Of a stretch of DNA of 64,000 nucleotides, positions 43,094 through 55,786 are shown piece by piece. Origin of the DNA: Pratylenchus scribneri (taxonomy: Eukaryota > Nematoda > Chromadorea > Rhabditida > Pratylenchidae); contig JAQSEB010000023.1 of NCBI GenBank assembly GCA_030063045.1, positions 868,001-932,000 on the forward strand, in the 5' to 3' direction. Both the position numbers and the translations under genes were made by a program. Position 1 is the first letter of the stretch; every line of letters starts with the position of its first letter. The notes below the pieces were generated by a model that did not search any database, was not told where the DNA came from, and worked only from the letters and a program-made list of their open reading frames with translations.

Positions 43094-44730
43094 TCATTTT
43101 CTGTTCAAGCAATCCCTTGTTTCGCCCGGGAATTGGCCAGACAAATTGAGAATGCCCGCGTCGAACACTTCATTCGGTGTTTCGCCTTTTGTGATGAATT
43201 TGTCCGGAATTTGGATTTCAAATTTGCGCAAACATTCCTTTAAATTATTCATTCATTTTTGGCATGGAAAATGACTAGGGGACACTTGAATATCGCCGAT
43301 TAAGTATTGGGATTGGGATGCTTTTTTGGTCATAACTCAATGAGGCAATGACCAATTTGGGAAGGCGACATATCATTTTAAAGCTCAAATTATCCTTTAA
43401 AAAATTGCCTTATAAAATTCTATAAAATTCAAACTTTTAAAAAAAGTTATAATGCCTTTGAATGAAATGAACTCGAATTTTTGGAAGTAAAGCCTCTTTT
43501 TCTCTAGGTGTTTTAATTTACAAAAAATGAGTTTGGCCACTTTTTAGGGGACATCTAGGGCTTTCAAATCTCAAATTGATTGCTTTCTTGTTGAGCTAGG
43601 GCCAAAAGGATGGTCATGTATTTAATAGGCGATTTTCCCTGATGTTTCAATGTAAAAGGGGCCCCAAAAACCAACATGTGCTTCATCCTCGCAATTATGA
43701 TAAATATTCAATTTTGGGTCAATATCCGTAATTTCGGTCTCGAATCCTTGCACCTCGAACATTCCATCTTCATCACTGTGCGATTCGCCCATCAAATCAT
43801 CGGGATCCGCTTTAATTAAATAAAATAGAAGAATGAGTGGAATTAATTGTTCTTTTTTGTCGCATTTTTGTTCCATTTTCTCACAAAATGTGCTTCAATC
43901 AATTTAGTGGAGAAATATTCAAACGGAGAAGAAAAAATTGACTAACGCTAATAAAGTATTTTTGACCATTACCATTCCTTTGGCAATAGCTCACATCCAG
44001 TGGCAAATTTAGGAAGGCGAAATGCCATTAGAAAGGCCCAAAATTTCTTCTAAAAAGTTGCTTAATTAATTTTTCGAAAAATTCTAAGCATTTTTAAAAA
44101 AGAGACGGCTTTCCATAAAAAATTCGAGTAAATTATGATCAAAAGCACTTGAATTTTTGAAAAGTTGAATTTCATAAAATTAAATAAAGCTACTTTTTAG
44201 AGGACATTTTGGGCTTTCGAACGATATGTTGCCTTCCAAAATTGGTTGCTTCCTTGTTGAGCTATGGCCAAAAAACAATTCAATTGTCTATTAAATTACA
44301 TCCTCTTTTTGCAATTTAAAAATGAGACAAAAAGCGTTAACCTTATTTAAGTTAGTATTACAAATATAGAAAGAAATTAACTATTATTTGCATAAAAATT
44401 AATTGATAAAAGCCATAATTGTTTAAAAGATAGTTCTGGCCTATTCTTTTGCTACCGAATGGGTAATTCTCTTCTAAATCTAATGGCATAAAAATAGACA
44501 AATTTGTCATGTAAATTATTTAAATCTATCCAATACTCACTTGTGTCAACATCGTACAATTTCACTTTTGCTCCTTTATATGGACGACCATCGCAGAGGA
44601 CCTTTCCTTTTACGGACACACTTTGTTGTGTGCCAAGTTGCGGAATATGCACCTCAATTAAACCAGAAAAAGTGGTGGCAAAAAGACAAAAAATGAGTGG
44701 AATTGACAAAAAATTTGGGCGAGAATACAT
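43094..44730 (-). CDS. Transthyretin-like (TTL/TTR-52 type) secreted protein
   Basis: Nematode-specific extracellular family with a transthyretin-like fold; roles differ between members and none is assigned here. Three minus-strand exons in phase: 44730-44541, 43809-43676 and 43237-43094; 155 residues, normal for the family. A signal peptide (FLSIPLIFCLFATTFSG) is followed by SVSVKGKVLCDGRPYKGAKV and KLYDVD, then DPDDLMGESHSDEDGMFEV, DIDPKLNIYHNCED, RKFEIQIPDKFITKGE and FPGETRDC, all family signatures, with conserved Cys in each block. Both introns contain a B element. The frame in exon 2 stays open past its donor, so an unspliced reading would give a false early end. Confidence 0.92.
43310..43615. 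mobile_element. Family B fold-back element (B14)
   Basis: Arms TTTTTTGGTCATAACTCAAT and GAGCTAGGGCCAAAAGGATG. Intron 2 of the transthyretin-like gene. Confidence 0.75.
43970..44280. mobile_element. Family B fold-back element (B15)
   Basis: Arms CCTTTGGCAATAGCTCACAT and GAGCTATGGCCAAAAAACAA. Intron 1 of the transthyretin-like g ene, so two B copies flank its middle exon. Confidence 0.75.
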
Positions 44731-44964
44731 TTAGGGCGATTGGATGGGGGGAAATGATGAATAAAGAGAAGTGTCTTTGAAGGGTGGAACCAAAAATTGC
44801 GCAAAGATGGAAGGGAAAATGGGTGGTTTAAATAAATCATCGCGCAATAAACCAGCCACCCAAAACAACTTCACAATTTTTTTCCCCAATTCACATTGAT
44901 TATTGCGCAACCCCCTCGACTCATCATCACAATTGTTTGTCGATTAAATTAGTCATCTTTTATT

Positions 44965-45850
44965 GTGAAAATATTTAATTTGTTGAAAAAATTTTGAAAT
45001 TGTTGAAATGAATTTTGAAATGTGGAAAAGATTGTAGCAATTCGGAAGTTAATCCTAAACGTATAAACTTTTTACTCAATCGATAGATCTCATCAAGATC
45101 AAGACGCATAATTTGATTATGTTTTGGCTTGAGTTTAACCAATTCTGAATTAGTTTGAACCATTAAACTAAAATGGGTTTAAACCGTTTAATACCCTTTA
45201 ATTATTGACCAAACCAAAATGGGTTTAAACCGTTTAATACCCTTTAATTGTTGACCAAACCAAAATGGGTTTAAACCGTTTAATACCCTTTAATTGTTGA
45301 CCAAACCAAAATGGGTTTAAACCGTTTAATACCCTTTGATTGTTGACCAAACCAAAATGGGTTTAAACCGTTTAATACCCTTTAATTGTTGACCAAACCA
45401 AAATGGGTTTAAACCGTTTAATACCCTTTAATTGTTGACCAAACCAAAATGGGTTTAAACCGTTTAATACCCTTTAATTGTTGACCAAACCAAAATGGGT
45501 TTAAACCGTTTAATACCCTTTAATTGTTGACCAAACCAAAATGGGTTTAAACCGTTTAATACCCTTTAATTGTTGACCAAACCAAAATGGGTTTAAACCG
45601 TTTAATACCCTTTAATTGTTGACCAAACCAAAATGGGTTTAAACCGTTTAATACCCTTTAAATGTTGACCAAACCATAACAAATTATATACCATTCAATG
45701 CTTCTCTTGACCAGCTCTATCCAATTTTGGGTATATTTGGCTTGTGACTATAGGACAAACTAATCTTAAAACATTAAATTATTTTAAGTTTACTTTTTCG
45801 ACAATTTCATTGGTTAATAATATTTTATGTGGATAAAATAATTTTTAAAT
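44965..45850. mobile_element. Family C element (C7), about eleven to twelve units
   Basis: The largest and most uniform 46-bp array in the window, at about 45165-45670. Left end AAAATATTTAATTTGTTG and right-hand TACCATTCAATGC flank are recognisable. Lies between two minus-strand genes. Confidence 0.85.
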
Positions 45851-45893
45851 ATTCTATTAATTTAATTCAACATTTTATATACTAATAATTTAT

Positions 45894-47895
45894 TTATTTT
45901 TTATTGGCCATTTCATTGCTTCTCTTCCTCCTTTCCTTCCCCATCATTGTCATTGCCCTTCGCTTCCTGTCGGCTGCCCCGATTGCCTCCATCAAAATTT
46001 GCAATTCCTTTTCGAATCCATCCATCGCATCCGTATTCTCGATGAAACCAATTTTGATTCCCTTAATTTCCATTTTCCATTTTCTAATTCAATTTCCATA
46101 TTTTTACCCTTTGTTGAGCCAAAAATGTGGCACAAAAACGGGGAAACAATTTGGTGGCATTCAAAGGTTCACCAAATTCGGCCAAATCCAATTCCAAATC
46201 CCCCAGGTAATAGTTGAGCAAAGTTTGACGAGTTTGTTCCCTTTCCTCTCCTTCCAAACAATATTCATTGATCAACAACATCTGTGCTGATGGAAATTTG
46301 GGGGAATTAATGGAATTTTATACATTTTGAAGTATATTTTACGAATCATAATTTGGTTCCTTTTTTTCGAATAATACAAAGTAATTGAAGATAAATGGAA
46401 AGCCGATACCTGGGCTTATCTTTTGGCCATAACTTGAGAAGGAAGTGACCAATTTGAGAAGGTAATCTACCCTATCGAAAACCTTAAAAGTCCTCCAAAA
46501 AGTGGCTATTGTAAAAATTTGAAACAATTTTAATATATGCGGATTTTCCTTCAAAAATTTGGGTACATTACACTCACAGAGACATGAAACTTTTTAAAGG
46601 TAAATTCTATAAAATTTAATTAGGCCTAATTATAGAGGACTTTTGAAAATTTTAAATGGATTATCGCCTCCCCAACTTTGCTATTGCCTCGTTGAGCTAT
46701 AATCTAAAGTCCAAGGCACACAAATTGGGACCGTTTTCATGATTCTAAATCGAAAATTTATTCATATTTTCATTTTTCCACTAATTAAAATTTGCTTTTC
46801 TTTTGGAATGGCCTAAAAAATGAAATCACAAAGGAACAAATGAATATTTCCGGCATTTCCTTGATCAACATTCAAAATTACCCACCCTTGCCTGTAGAGT
46901 ACAAGCCTGGAATCGGCAGCGAAGATCCTGTTGATGGTATTGTTCGGCATCCGCTTCGCTGAATCCCCTGGATTCGGCCAATTCACGATCCAAATCAATG
47001 CTCCGTTTTGCCGCATTCGAGCAGACGGAATGAAATTTGAAATGGGCATTTGTGGAGCTGAATTAGTAAAAGGGAATTTGAGGGGGGAAAAGAATTAAGA
47101 AACAATTTGTCGCTTAGCTAACTTTTCGCAATTTATATTAAGTAACTCATCAAGGACTGGACCAATTTGGCTGATTTTGGTATAAAATTAAAGAGCAGAC
47201 TTTTGGCTATCAAATAATATTAATTTTTTTAAATTGGTTCAAAAGAAATGAATTTTTGCCTATAAAACCATTTAAAATAAATTTTACAATGGATTAGAAA
47301 AATATTTAATGGTTTTTTGAGTACAACTTCATTAATTCTGTACCGATTTAAATAAATTTAATATTTTTAAATAACCAGAAGTCTGCTCTTTAATTTGATA
47401 CAATCATCAAAATTGGTTCAGTCCTTGATGAGTTATTTCAAACGGCATCAAGTTATGATTATGCGTATCCCCATGAATTTTACTTGAGGCAATTCAACGC
47501 CTTTTCGAATTGTGATTTGTGTTCAAGGCAAATGTAAGTTTGAGGAGAGGCCGGAATGGATTCGAACTGGCATTCTCGACGAAGGCAACAACTTCGGTCG
47601 GAAACAAGTCGGCAAAATGAGTGAAAATTTGCGGGGGAAGAAGTGAGCAAAGGGTCAATTGGGAAGTCGAAAAAATGGGTTAAATAGGAACGGCCAAATT
47701 CCTCCTAAAAATGCCAAAATTCAGGATTTAAAGAGGTGGAATTCACCTCAAAATTGCGTGCAAATTGAGCATCACAAAGTGCATGGCAATTATTTGAGAA
47801 GTCAATTCCCTCATCCTCATCCAACAAATCGAAGCCATTCCGTCGCTGTCTTCGCCATCGGCCAAATTGTGTGGAATTGTGCGCCGGGAATAATT
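45894..47895 (-). CDS. Cysteine-rich secreted-type protein (possibly T20D4.11/DUF19-like), 5' exon not found
   Basis: Five minus-strand exons in phase: 47895-47747, 47704-47484, 47057-46892, 46281-46108 and 46061-45894, about 292 residues visible. Cysteine blocks are NNCHALCDAQF, FCRLVSDRSCCLRREC, ICLEHKSQFEKALNC, SVCSNAAK and RCRFQACTLQ, with later single Cys. Block spacing recalls nematode T20D4.11-like domains, a weak assignment. The C-terminus is basic (KERRKRS). The first listed exon enters at phase 1, so an upstream exon with a signal peptide should exist. The 870-base inverted repeat at 47920-48790 lies directly upstream and separates it or has replaced it. Exon 3 may end CAG before GCAAGG, or three bases later before GTGGGT. 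Confidence 0.65.
46415..46705. mobile_element. Family B fold-back element (B16)
   Basis: Arms ATCTTTTGGCCATAACTTGA and GAGCTATAATCTAAAGTCCA. Intron 3 of the cysteine-rich minus-strand gene. Confidence 0.75.
47119..47456. mobile_element. Family A fold-back element (A11)
   Basis: Arms AAGTAACTCATCAAGGACTG and TGAGTTATTTCAAACGGCAT. Intron 2 of the same gene. Confidence 0.85.
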
Positions 47896-47919
47896 CTATA
47901 ATGATTTTGATTCGCGGGT

Positions 47920-48790
47920 GTGCGTTAGATAAATAGTGCCAATTGTTGCGTTAGATAAAAAAAGTGCCAATTTGTCGCGTTAGATAAAAAAGTGCCAAAT
48001 TTATGTTTAAAAGTAAAAATGGGCCAAAAGGGGGTGCGCGGGATATATCCGGATATATGGGGATTAAGGTGGATATGGTCGGATTAAGAGGGATTAATGC
48101 CTGAAATTAATGGGTGGTGATTCTGATGGATTAGAGAAGGTAAAGAAATTAGCCGGAAGCTTAGAGAGTGCGCGAGATTAAGCCGGATATAGTGGGATTA
48201 AGCCAAATTAAGCCCAGAAATGGATGGGAAATTGTCCGTAGGATCAAAGGGGAAGTAATAGAGGCTAGGAGAGTTCATGGGATTAGCGATTAGGTCGGAT
48301 ATAGGGGATTAAGGTGAATAAGGGGATTAAGCCGATTAAGCCCTGAAAAAGATGGACTCGAGTCCTGGTTTAAGCCGTTTTGCTTCCGGCTTCGCGAAAT
48401 TCCTATGCTCCGAATTACTATTCCTAATTTCTAGTTCCTAACTAGGTTCATCCGGCTTAATCCTCCTATATCCACCTTAATCTCTATATATCTGGTTATA
48501 TCTCGCGTGCTCCGAACCCTAAACACTTAGCCCCTAGATCAAATGCTGCCCTTAACCCTAACCCTAAACCCCGTAAGATGAGACGCAATCCGGCTTAATC
48601 CCCCCATTATTCACTTTAATCCTCCTATATCCGTCTATATCCCCGCACGACCCATTTTTACCTTTAAACAAAAATTTGGCACTTTTTTTATCTAACGCGA
48701 CAAATTGGCACTTTTTTATCTAACGCAACAATTGGCACTTTTTTTATCTAACGCAACAATTGGCACTTTTATCATTTTTTTATCTAACGC
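47920..48790. mobile_element. 870-base inverted-repeat element with internal subrepeats
   Basis: Left arm has repeated GCGTTAGATAAAAAAGTGCC and right arm the complement GGCACTTTTTTATCTAACGC, each several times at a spacing of about 25-35 bases. Deeper inside, ATGGGCCAAAAGGGGGTGCG pairs loosely with the right-hand CCCCGCACGACCCATTTTTA. The centre is full of GGATTAAGGTGGATAT-type words and their complements. No transposase frame is visible. Confidence 0.8.
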
Positions 48791-49899
48791 GTGTGCACCT
48801 TTTGATTAATGCAAAATTTGTCGATTGAGTTCATTTCGGTTTCGGTCATTTCGATCCCAATGATTTCGATAAACTAAAGCCCATTATTTAATTAATCAAT
48901 TTAAATGTTCAAAAGTTTATTTAATAGCCATAAATGTAGGCTATCCAATGGTTCATTCAAACATTTTGATATGAACTTTTGTCAAAGTTAGTATAGTCAT
49001 AAATATGAGAATATTATTGAAATTCACCATTTTTGTATTTTTTGACAATAACTTGGCCAAAATTAACTCTTTCGGATGATCAATTATATCAATGGATAGC
49101 CTATATTTAGGGCTATTAAATATATTAAATTGGCTTATTGGTTGATGAATTATATTTCACCAAATTCCTGTGTGATGGAAATAGCCAAGATCAAAATGGC
49201 CCATTCCGAAATTTGTGAATTTTAACCTGATATAAGGAGAAAACAAAATAGGAAAGAAGGCGAGAATTTTGTCCAAGAATGCCGCAATGAAAAAGGCAAT
49301 GTTTGGGGCCACATTCCAATGATGTTGATAATATAATATTGAGAAGATTGGAATTGAAAAAGGTGGAAGGAAGTGTTCGGGACATTGAGAAGATAAAATT
49401 GCTTGAGGAGAGGACAAAGATCGTTTTGTGATTAGAAATCTGCTGCTGGATGAGATGAAGATGGACTTTACAAAATGGCAGCGGCTGGTTGGAAAGAATT
49501 GATGAGAATCGTGAGAAAGAAAAGCAAAAAATGTTGATTTGAATGAATGAGAATAAAATGAAGTTTGTTTAGAGGGACTATTTGCAGAAAAGGGGAAGAA
49601 ACGGAAGTAGAAAAAAGGCTCAAAATGACAAGTAATTTGGCCTTAACAAATCTGGAATCATTCGCATGTATCGTGTAATAAAATATGATGATGGACTGCT
49701 TGTTTTGGCGAATGTTTTTAGGATTCGATTCCAATTTATGGAAAGTAATTGTTTTTTTTATTTCTACATATTTTATCTTTTACTCTAATAATTTTAAATC
49801 ATTTAAAAAATAGTTTATTAAATGTTTCAAAAACATTTTAATATTCAAATAATATATTCAATTAAATATAAAATTTTCAATAAAAATTTTCCTTTATGA
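48791..49899. other. Spacer with a family H relative, no supported gene
   Basis: About 48895-49195 repeats the fold-back of legumain intron 4 (GGCTATCCAATGG versus CCAATGGATAGCC... on opposite sides). The following 49200-49740 part has short frames on both strands, none with a domain. It could hold the missing first exon of the cysteine-rich gene, but I cannot place it. Confidence 0.4.
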
Positions 49900-52800
49900 T
49901 CATTTCCCATATCCATATCCGCCCATTCCAGCAGTTCCATAACCGGGCATTGCTCCATACCCTCCGTTCCCATAATTCATCATATTATTTGTGCCATAGC
50001 CACCATAACCACCGGTCCCTCCACAACTTCCACACATTTGCATACATGTTTGGGCAACCACCTGAGTGAGAAAAAAATTGGGTTTATATGGTTGCTACTT
50101 GCTAGATTTTTTAAATAAAGTTAAAATACGTTACCTTGAAAATAAAGTATTTAGGGGTAAAAATAAAGATTTTCATTTTAAGCTCAAATAAATTGATTAA
50201 AATTTGTTAATTTGCTTTTTTATTATAAATTAGCAAGAGGGGATCAATCAGGACCAAGAATGTAAAATTATTTTGTGTTTTAATTTGCTTAAAAATATTT
50301 TGTGTTTTAATTTGCTTAAAAACATTTTGTATTTCACTTAGCTAAAAACATTTTGTGTTTTCGATTACTTAAAAACATTTTGTGTTTCACTTAGCTAAAA
50401 ACATTTGTGTTTCACTTAGCAAAAACATTTTGTGTTTTCGATTGCTTGAAAACATTTTGTATTTCACGTAGCTAAAAACATTTTGTGTTTTCGATTACTT
50501 AAAAACATTTTGTGTTTCACTTAGCTAAAAACATTTTGTGTTCTACTCGCAAAAACATTTTGTGTTTAACTTAGCTAAAAACATTTTGTGTTTTTGATTA
50601 CTTAAAACATTTTGTGTTTCACTTAGTTAAAAACATTTGTGTTTCACTTAGCAAAAACATTTTGTGTTTTCGATTACTTAAAAACATTTTGTGTTACACT
50701 TAGCTAAAAACATTTTGTGTTTTCAATTACTTAAAAACATTTTGTGTTTCACTTAGCTAAAAACATTTGTGTTTCACTTAGCAAAAACATTTTGTGTTTT
50801 CGATTGCTTAAAAATATTTTGTGTTTCACTTAGATAAAAACATTTTGTGTTTTCGATTACTTAAAAACATTTTGTGTTTCACTTAGCTAAAAACATTTGT
50901 GTTTCACTTAGCAAAAACATTTTGTGTTTTCGATTACTTAAAAACATTTTGTATTTCACTTAGCTAAAAACATTTTGTGTTTTCGATTGCTTAAAAACAT
51001 TTTGTATTTCACTTAGCTAAAAACATTTTGTGTTTTCGATTGCTTAAAAACATTTTGTATTTCACTTAGTTAAAACATTTTCTGTTTTCGATTACTTAAA
51101 AACATTTTGTGTTTCATTTAATTAAAAACATCTGTGTTTCATTTAGCTAAAAACATTTGTGTTTCATTTATCTTAAAAACATTTGTTTTTCATTCATTTT
51201 AAAAATATGTTTTTTGCTAACTCAACTTTACAGGCCGCTATGTGTTATAGCGATATCTTTTCGGCATTTTTTCAATATATTTTTGGGCGAATCAAATAAT
51301 ATTTATTTTTTTGATATTAGTCCTTATTAGCTTTTTTTATTATTTGCCACTCACCGGACTGCTGCATTGTCCCGTTGACATTGTGCGGCAAGCAGATTGA
51401 TCGGGGATTGAACAAGCTTAAATGGGAATTAAAATGTATATTCGATATCATTTGTGAATGGAAGTCCAAGAATTGTGAACCTGACGAACTCCCTGCCGAA
51501 TTCCCCATTCCACCACCACCAGTGCCATAAACATTACCGTAACTATTTCCGCCGAATCCTCCGTTTCCGTAGCCATTTCCGTATCCGTTTCCGTAACCCG
51601 GAGTATTGCCATATCCATTATTTCCATACATATTATTTCCGTAACCATTATTTGGGAAGCCATTATTGGGATATCCGCCATATCCATTATTATAGCCCCC
51701 ATTGTTGTATCTGAAAATGCAAACAACTCATCCTCCTTTCTGTCATTTCTCCCTTCCTATTTTACCCATTATTTGGATATCCGTTTGGATTTGTTTGACC
51801 GGAACCCGAATTGATGACAATCACCTATCAATGCCAAAGGAGGGGAATTTAAATTTAATTTGGAATTGATTTTTAGTTTTTTTTTAAACTAATGAAAGAA
51901 TTATTTTGCTGGTGGAATTTGGGTGTTTTATGTCTTTATAATAATATTATATGGGAAAAAGTTTCAAGTTATAGAGAATTGAATATTTAAAAAAGAATTA
52001 GCCCATTTACACTATTCTAAAAATGTAAAGAATTTTGCTATGGAAAACAAAGGTTTAAAAAGAAAGAATTGGAGGGAAATTCAGGCTAATATGCCTTGAG
52101 GCTCCTTCATAAAGATTTCTTTCTTTTATTTGAAGGAAAGGGAACTAATACGGTATGTCCTGCTACTGGGACTATTTTTCATTTTATTCAATCATTTGAT
52201 TGGGCCCATAGATTACATCATTGCTTTATTGTCACTTTAAATTGATGAAATGAAAATAATTATAAAATTTAAGCATAAAATGCTTAATTGAATTGAGAAA
52301 ATAATTTTGAATTGAATTTAAAAGAAGAATTGCTGAAAAAATGGCTCATTTTTGGAATTGTAGGGACACTCACTGTTGGCTGTTGAGGCGATTGAGGATA
52401 TGTTCCAGTGCCATAATTAGGGTACATTGTTCCAGTGCCCGGGTAGGCTCCCGTATTTTGATATGTTCCGGTCCCATAATTTGGATACATTCCTGTGCCG
52501 GTGCCATAATTCGGATAGGTGCCACCTCCGTATGGATCCGTCGGAATATTCGTGGTTCGACCTTTGATGGAATTAAATTATTCATTTTATTGAATTTTAG
52601 ATAAATTTCACTGACAACATCGTCCATTCACACAAGCCTGCTTGAAATCCAGACAATAGCTGAGAATGTTGCATGCTGAAATTGAAGGGGAAAATTATAG
52701 AGAAAATGGCATGAGGTAAAGGAAGCTGAGATTTTTTTGAGACTTTTTATTTCAACTCAATTCAAGTCAATTATTTTGAAGGGGAAAAGCGGCTTCCCGC

Positions 52801-53548
52801 CGACCATCTGGACCATTTTTTTATGGCCACCGCAATGCAATCGGTGGCGGAAATGTGGATGAAAATATTTTTTTTGGATGACAAAGTCAGCTTGAATCAT
52901 TTTTCCTTTTGACTCCTTGGCCGCAAAATTAAATCAAATTCCCAATAATTGCTTCAAATTTGACAATTTGGGGATGGAATTCTCTAGTGACGAAGTTGAT
53001 GGTGCTGCTTCATAAATTTTTATAGGCGTTTTATTAGGCATAAATTTGGCTATAAAATTATATCAAAGGCTTTGGCCATTATTGGGTATTTAGGAAATTA
53101 TGACCAAATTTGGTCATTACTTTTTAATATCATTTTGTAGCCGATTTAAAATCTAATAAAATACATAAATTTATCCAGCAGCCTTATCACTATCGACTTT
53201 ATACCATTTCATTCCCAATTCTCAAATCCCCAAATACTATTGTAGAGTCAAATTGTGTCAAAATGCAAAAAATCATCGACCATTCTCCAATCATCAACAA
53301 TTCTCCCCAAAATCAACAACGCCAAAGGAGAAGGCATTATCCCCTCCCTATTATCAGATCAAAAATATTGGCCAAATCGCCAACATTTCCATTTCCCACT
53401 TCTTCCTCTTCATGCCCTCCTTTTGCCTCCTCCTCTTCTTATTCCATTTCCTCCACTTTTCAACACCAAAACAATTGTTCTGCATTGGCCGAGCTGAAAA
53501 GGAGGCAACGAGAAGGAAGCCGCAAAAGTGCAATAGAAGGTATGTCAA
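49900..53548 (-). CDS. Secreted Gly/Tyr/Asn-rich protein with a ShKT domain
   Basis: Seven minus-strand exons in phase: 53548-53467, 52675-52616, 52561-52374, 51824-51766, 51710-51481, 51416-51355 and 50061-49900; 280 residues. A signal peptide (LLLHFCGFLLVASFSA) starts at 53548. A short cysteine cluster follows (NNCFACNILSYC, ACVNGRCC), then repeats of YPNYGTGT, then a long GYGN and NNGY low-complexity region. A six-cysteine ShKT domain comes next, with C208, C216, C224, C233, C237 and C240 and DQSAC plus CGSC cues, then a GYG-rich tail ending at the TGA. ShKT domains occur in many nematode secreted and cuticle-linked proteins; the repeats suggest a structural or surface role (inference). 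Exon 1 is assigned because its phase and signal peptide fit. Intron 6 is filled by satellite 2. Confidence 0.75.
50270..51200. repeat. Satellite 2, compound 26-bp array, about 35 units, inside an intron
   Basis: Units with ACATTTTGTGTTTCACTTAG alternate with a variant ACATTTTGTGTTTTCGATTA, giving a higher-order period of about 55 bases in places. Related to the array at 29365-30260 but more diverged and irregular. Intron 6 of the ShKT gene. Confidence 0.93.
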
Positions 53549-54344
53549 GAAGGAAGGGGAAGGAATTGGTCAGTTGGCCATGGATTTGGCCAATTTATTG
53601 GGACAAGAGAATGGACAATGAAGATATTTTGGTGCAATAAATCAAATCAAATTGGTAGCCTCGGTCCCAAATTCCCCTCCATTTCCCCAATTATATTTGG
53701 CCAACAACTGACCATTGGACTAATTTAGATTCCCCCTTTTTTCATCTTCCATTTATCCACTACTTTCATATTTAATTCATTTGTTGGCCATTTCTCACGG
53801 TTCTTCATTTTTGCCTTGGCTTCCAAAAAAGAGGGCTTTTTGTCCTAGCCTTTTGTCCATTTTCTAGTCCTTTCACATTTTTGTTGGGCGCTGATTTTGA
53901 GTGATGGGTGTGGGCCAAAAACAGAGAAGAAAATGGGCGAAAGGGATTTGGGATTTTCGTTTTGGGCCAAATCCTAGCCAACTCTCTTTGGGCCAAATCG
54001 ATTGATTGGACTTTGCAGTAGCAGCCAATGGACTACGCTAGAATTGAGTGAAGGTCCCAAAGGTAGAGGAGATGGAATATAGTGAAAGATGAAAGGAGGA
54101 TATGCTTGTTTCTCCCCCTTTTATTCTCGGCGGCCAGTGGCAGCGCCGACTCTCGAAATTTTGCAGCCACTTTGCTTTTCCTTTCCCCTTTTCATTCTTC
54201 TCTAAATTAAAAACACAGTTTTTTGGGCCAAAATATTGTCTACTAAAAATGCCCATCCCTATTTCATATTTTCCCCTTTCATTCATCAATTTTCCCATTG
54301 TTCTTGCCCGAAAAGGGGGATTCAGTTCCGTCGATTGAACACTT

Positions 54345-54665
54345 TGGCGTTCTTTTGGCCATATCTCAAAAAGGAAGCAACCAATTTGGGAAGGCGATAT
54401 GCTTTTTGATAGCTCTAAATTTTTTCTAAAAAGTGGCTTAATTAATTGATCGAAAATTTTAAAGGACTTCAAGAGAAAGTGGTTTTTCCTCACTCAATTA
54501 GAAAAAATCGAGTTTATTATAATCAAAACTAAATTAAAACAGTGAAATTCTAAAAAATTAGAAGCTACTTTAAAGAGAGGACAATTTGGGTTTTCAAAAG
54601 GCATAATGCCTTCTAAAATAGGCTTTTGCCTCATAGATTTTTGGGTCAAATATAAATCGGAGTAC
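54345..54665. mobile_element. Family B fold-back element (B17)
   Basis: Arms TCTTTTGGCCATATCTCAAA and ATAGATTTTTGGGTCAAATA (right arm diverged). Confidence 0.7.
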
Positions 54666-55214
54666 TCAATCGACGGTCTCAATTGTCTTCCATTTGCACT
54701 TGCCGTCTTCTCTCCTTTCGAGACGAAAATGAAAAAAAAAAACAAAGTTTTGTGTATGTTGGCCAGCGGCTCATCTTCCCCTTCTTTGTCCCATATTCTT
54801 GGCCAATTCGCCCTTAGGCATACTTCCGGCCCAATCCTCTTTTTCATCTCCCCTTTTTCGGGCCTAATCTATCGATTCAAATGGCCCCTTCTTTAAGGGG
54901 TCTTCTTTCTTTCCTTTTTTATTCGGCCCCTCTTCAAAGGGGAATAAAACTCAGTCAGTGGCCCACTCCCAAATTGGCAGCACTCAACAAAAAGATTCTC
55001 CCTCCTTCTTTGATTGTTTTCATTTTCAGCTTCTTCTTCATTGGCCAAATCCAAAATAAAAAGGCCTATTGCCATTGCAAATGTGAAGAGGCCAACAACA
55101 TTATTGATGAGAACAATGGCCGATCCGGAATGTACCGGATTTTAGGCGCAGAATTATTTGAAGGAAAGATGCAAAAAATGCTTCCGATTGAGGTCATTTT
55201 AACCAAAGAATAGC

Positions 55215-55760
55215 AAAATTTAAATAATTTTCTGAAATAGTATTTAAAATACTAAAATAATTAAAATGGTTTAAGAAAAGGTTTGTCTCCTAAAAATAGA
55301 GCTGGTCAAGGTCAAGACGCATTGAATTATATATAATTTGTTATGGTTTGGTCAACAATTAAAGGGTATTAAAAGGTTTAAACCCATTTTGGTTTGGTCA
55401 ACAATTAAAGGGTATTAAACGGTTTAAACCCATTTTGGTTTGGTCAACAATTAAAGGGTATTAAACGGTTTAAACCCATTTTGGTTTGGTCAACAATTAA
55501 AGGGTATTAAACGGTTTAAACCCATTTTGGTTTGGTCAACAATTAAAGGGTATTAAACAGTTTAAACCCATTTTGATTTAATGGTTCAAAATTTTATTAG
55601 AATTGGCTAAACCAAAGCCAAAATATAATCTAATGACGCGTCTTGATGAGATCAATCGATTGAATATAAGATGATTCCAAAACCATTGAACCGTTACAAT
55701 CTTTTTGATATTTTTTCGTCAATTTCGCCACTTTTTCTGTAAATTAAATTTTATCTCATA
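55215..55760. mobile_element. Family C element (C8), five units, antisense to host
   Basis: Array reads GGGTATTAAACGGTTTAAAC on the plus strand. The right end TTTTTCGTCAATTTCG and CTGTAAATTAAATTTTAT lies about 25 bases before the acceptor at 55786. Confidence 0.8.
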
Positions 55761-55786
55761 AAAAATTCCCAACAAAAAATATTCAG

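Larger units (their letters stand above)
53549..55786. other. Spacer between ShKT and coiled-coil genes
   Basis: Divergent upstream space. It holds B17 and C8. A frame at 55021-55128 ending at a possible phase-2 donor (GGAAT before GTACCG) would match the phase-2 entry of the coiled-coil gene at 55787, but no domain supports it as an exon. Confidence 0.4.

Noticed and set aside
46892..46900. GC donor in the cysteine-rich minus-strand gene
   Set aside because: A GTGGGT donor three bases further on works equally well, so a GC intron cannot be claimed here.
48551..48573. Telomere-like CCCTAACCCTAAAC
   Set aside because: Only about three imperfect units within an inverted-repeat element; nematode telomeres use a different repeat.
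54881..55213. 110-codon open frame before the coiled-coil gene
   Set aside because: No recognisable domain; at most its 55021-55128 part could be an exon, which is noted as unproven.
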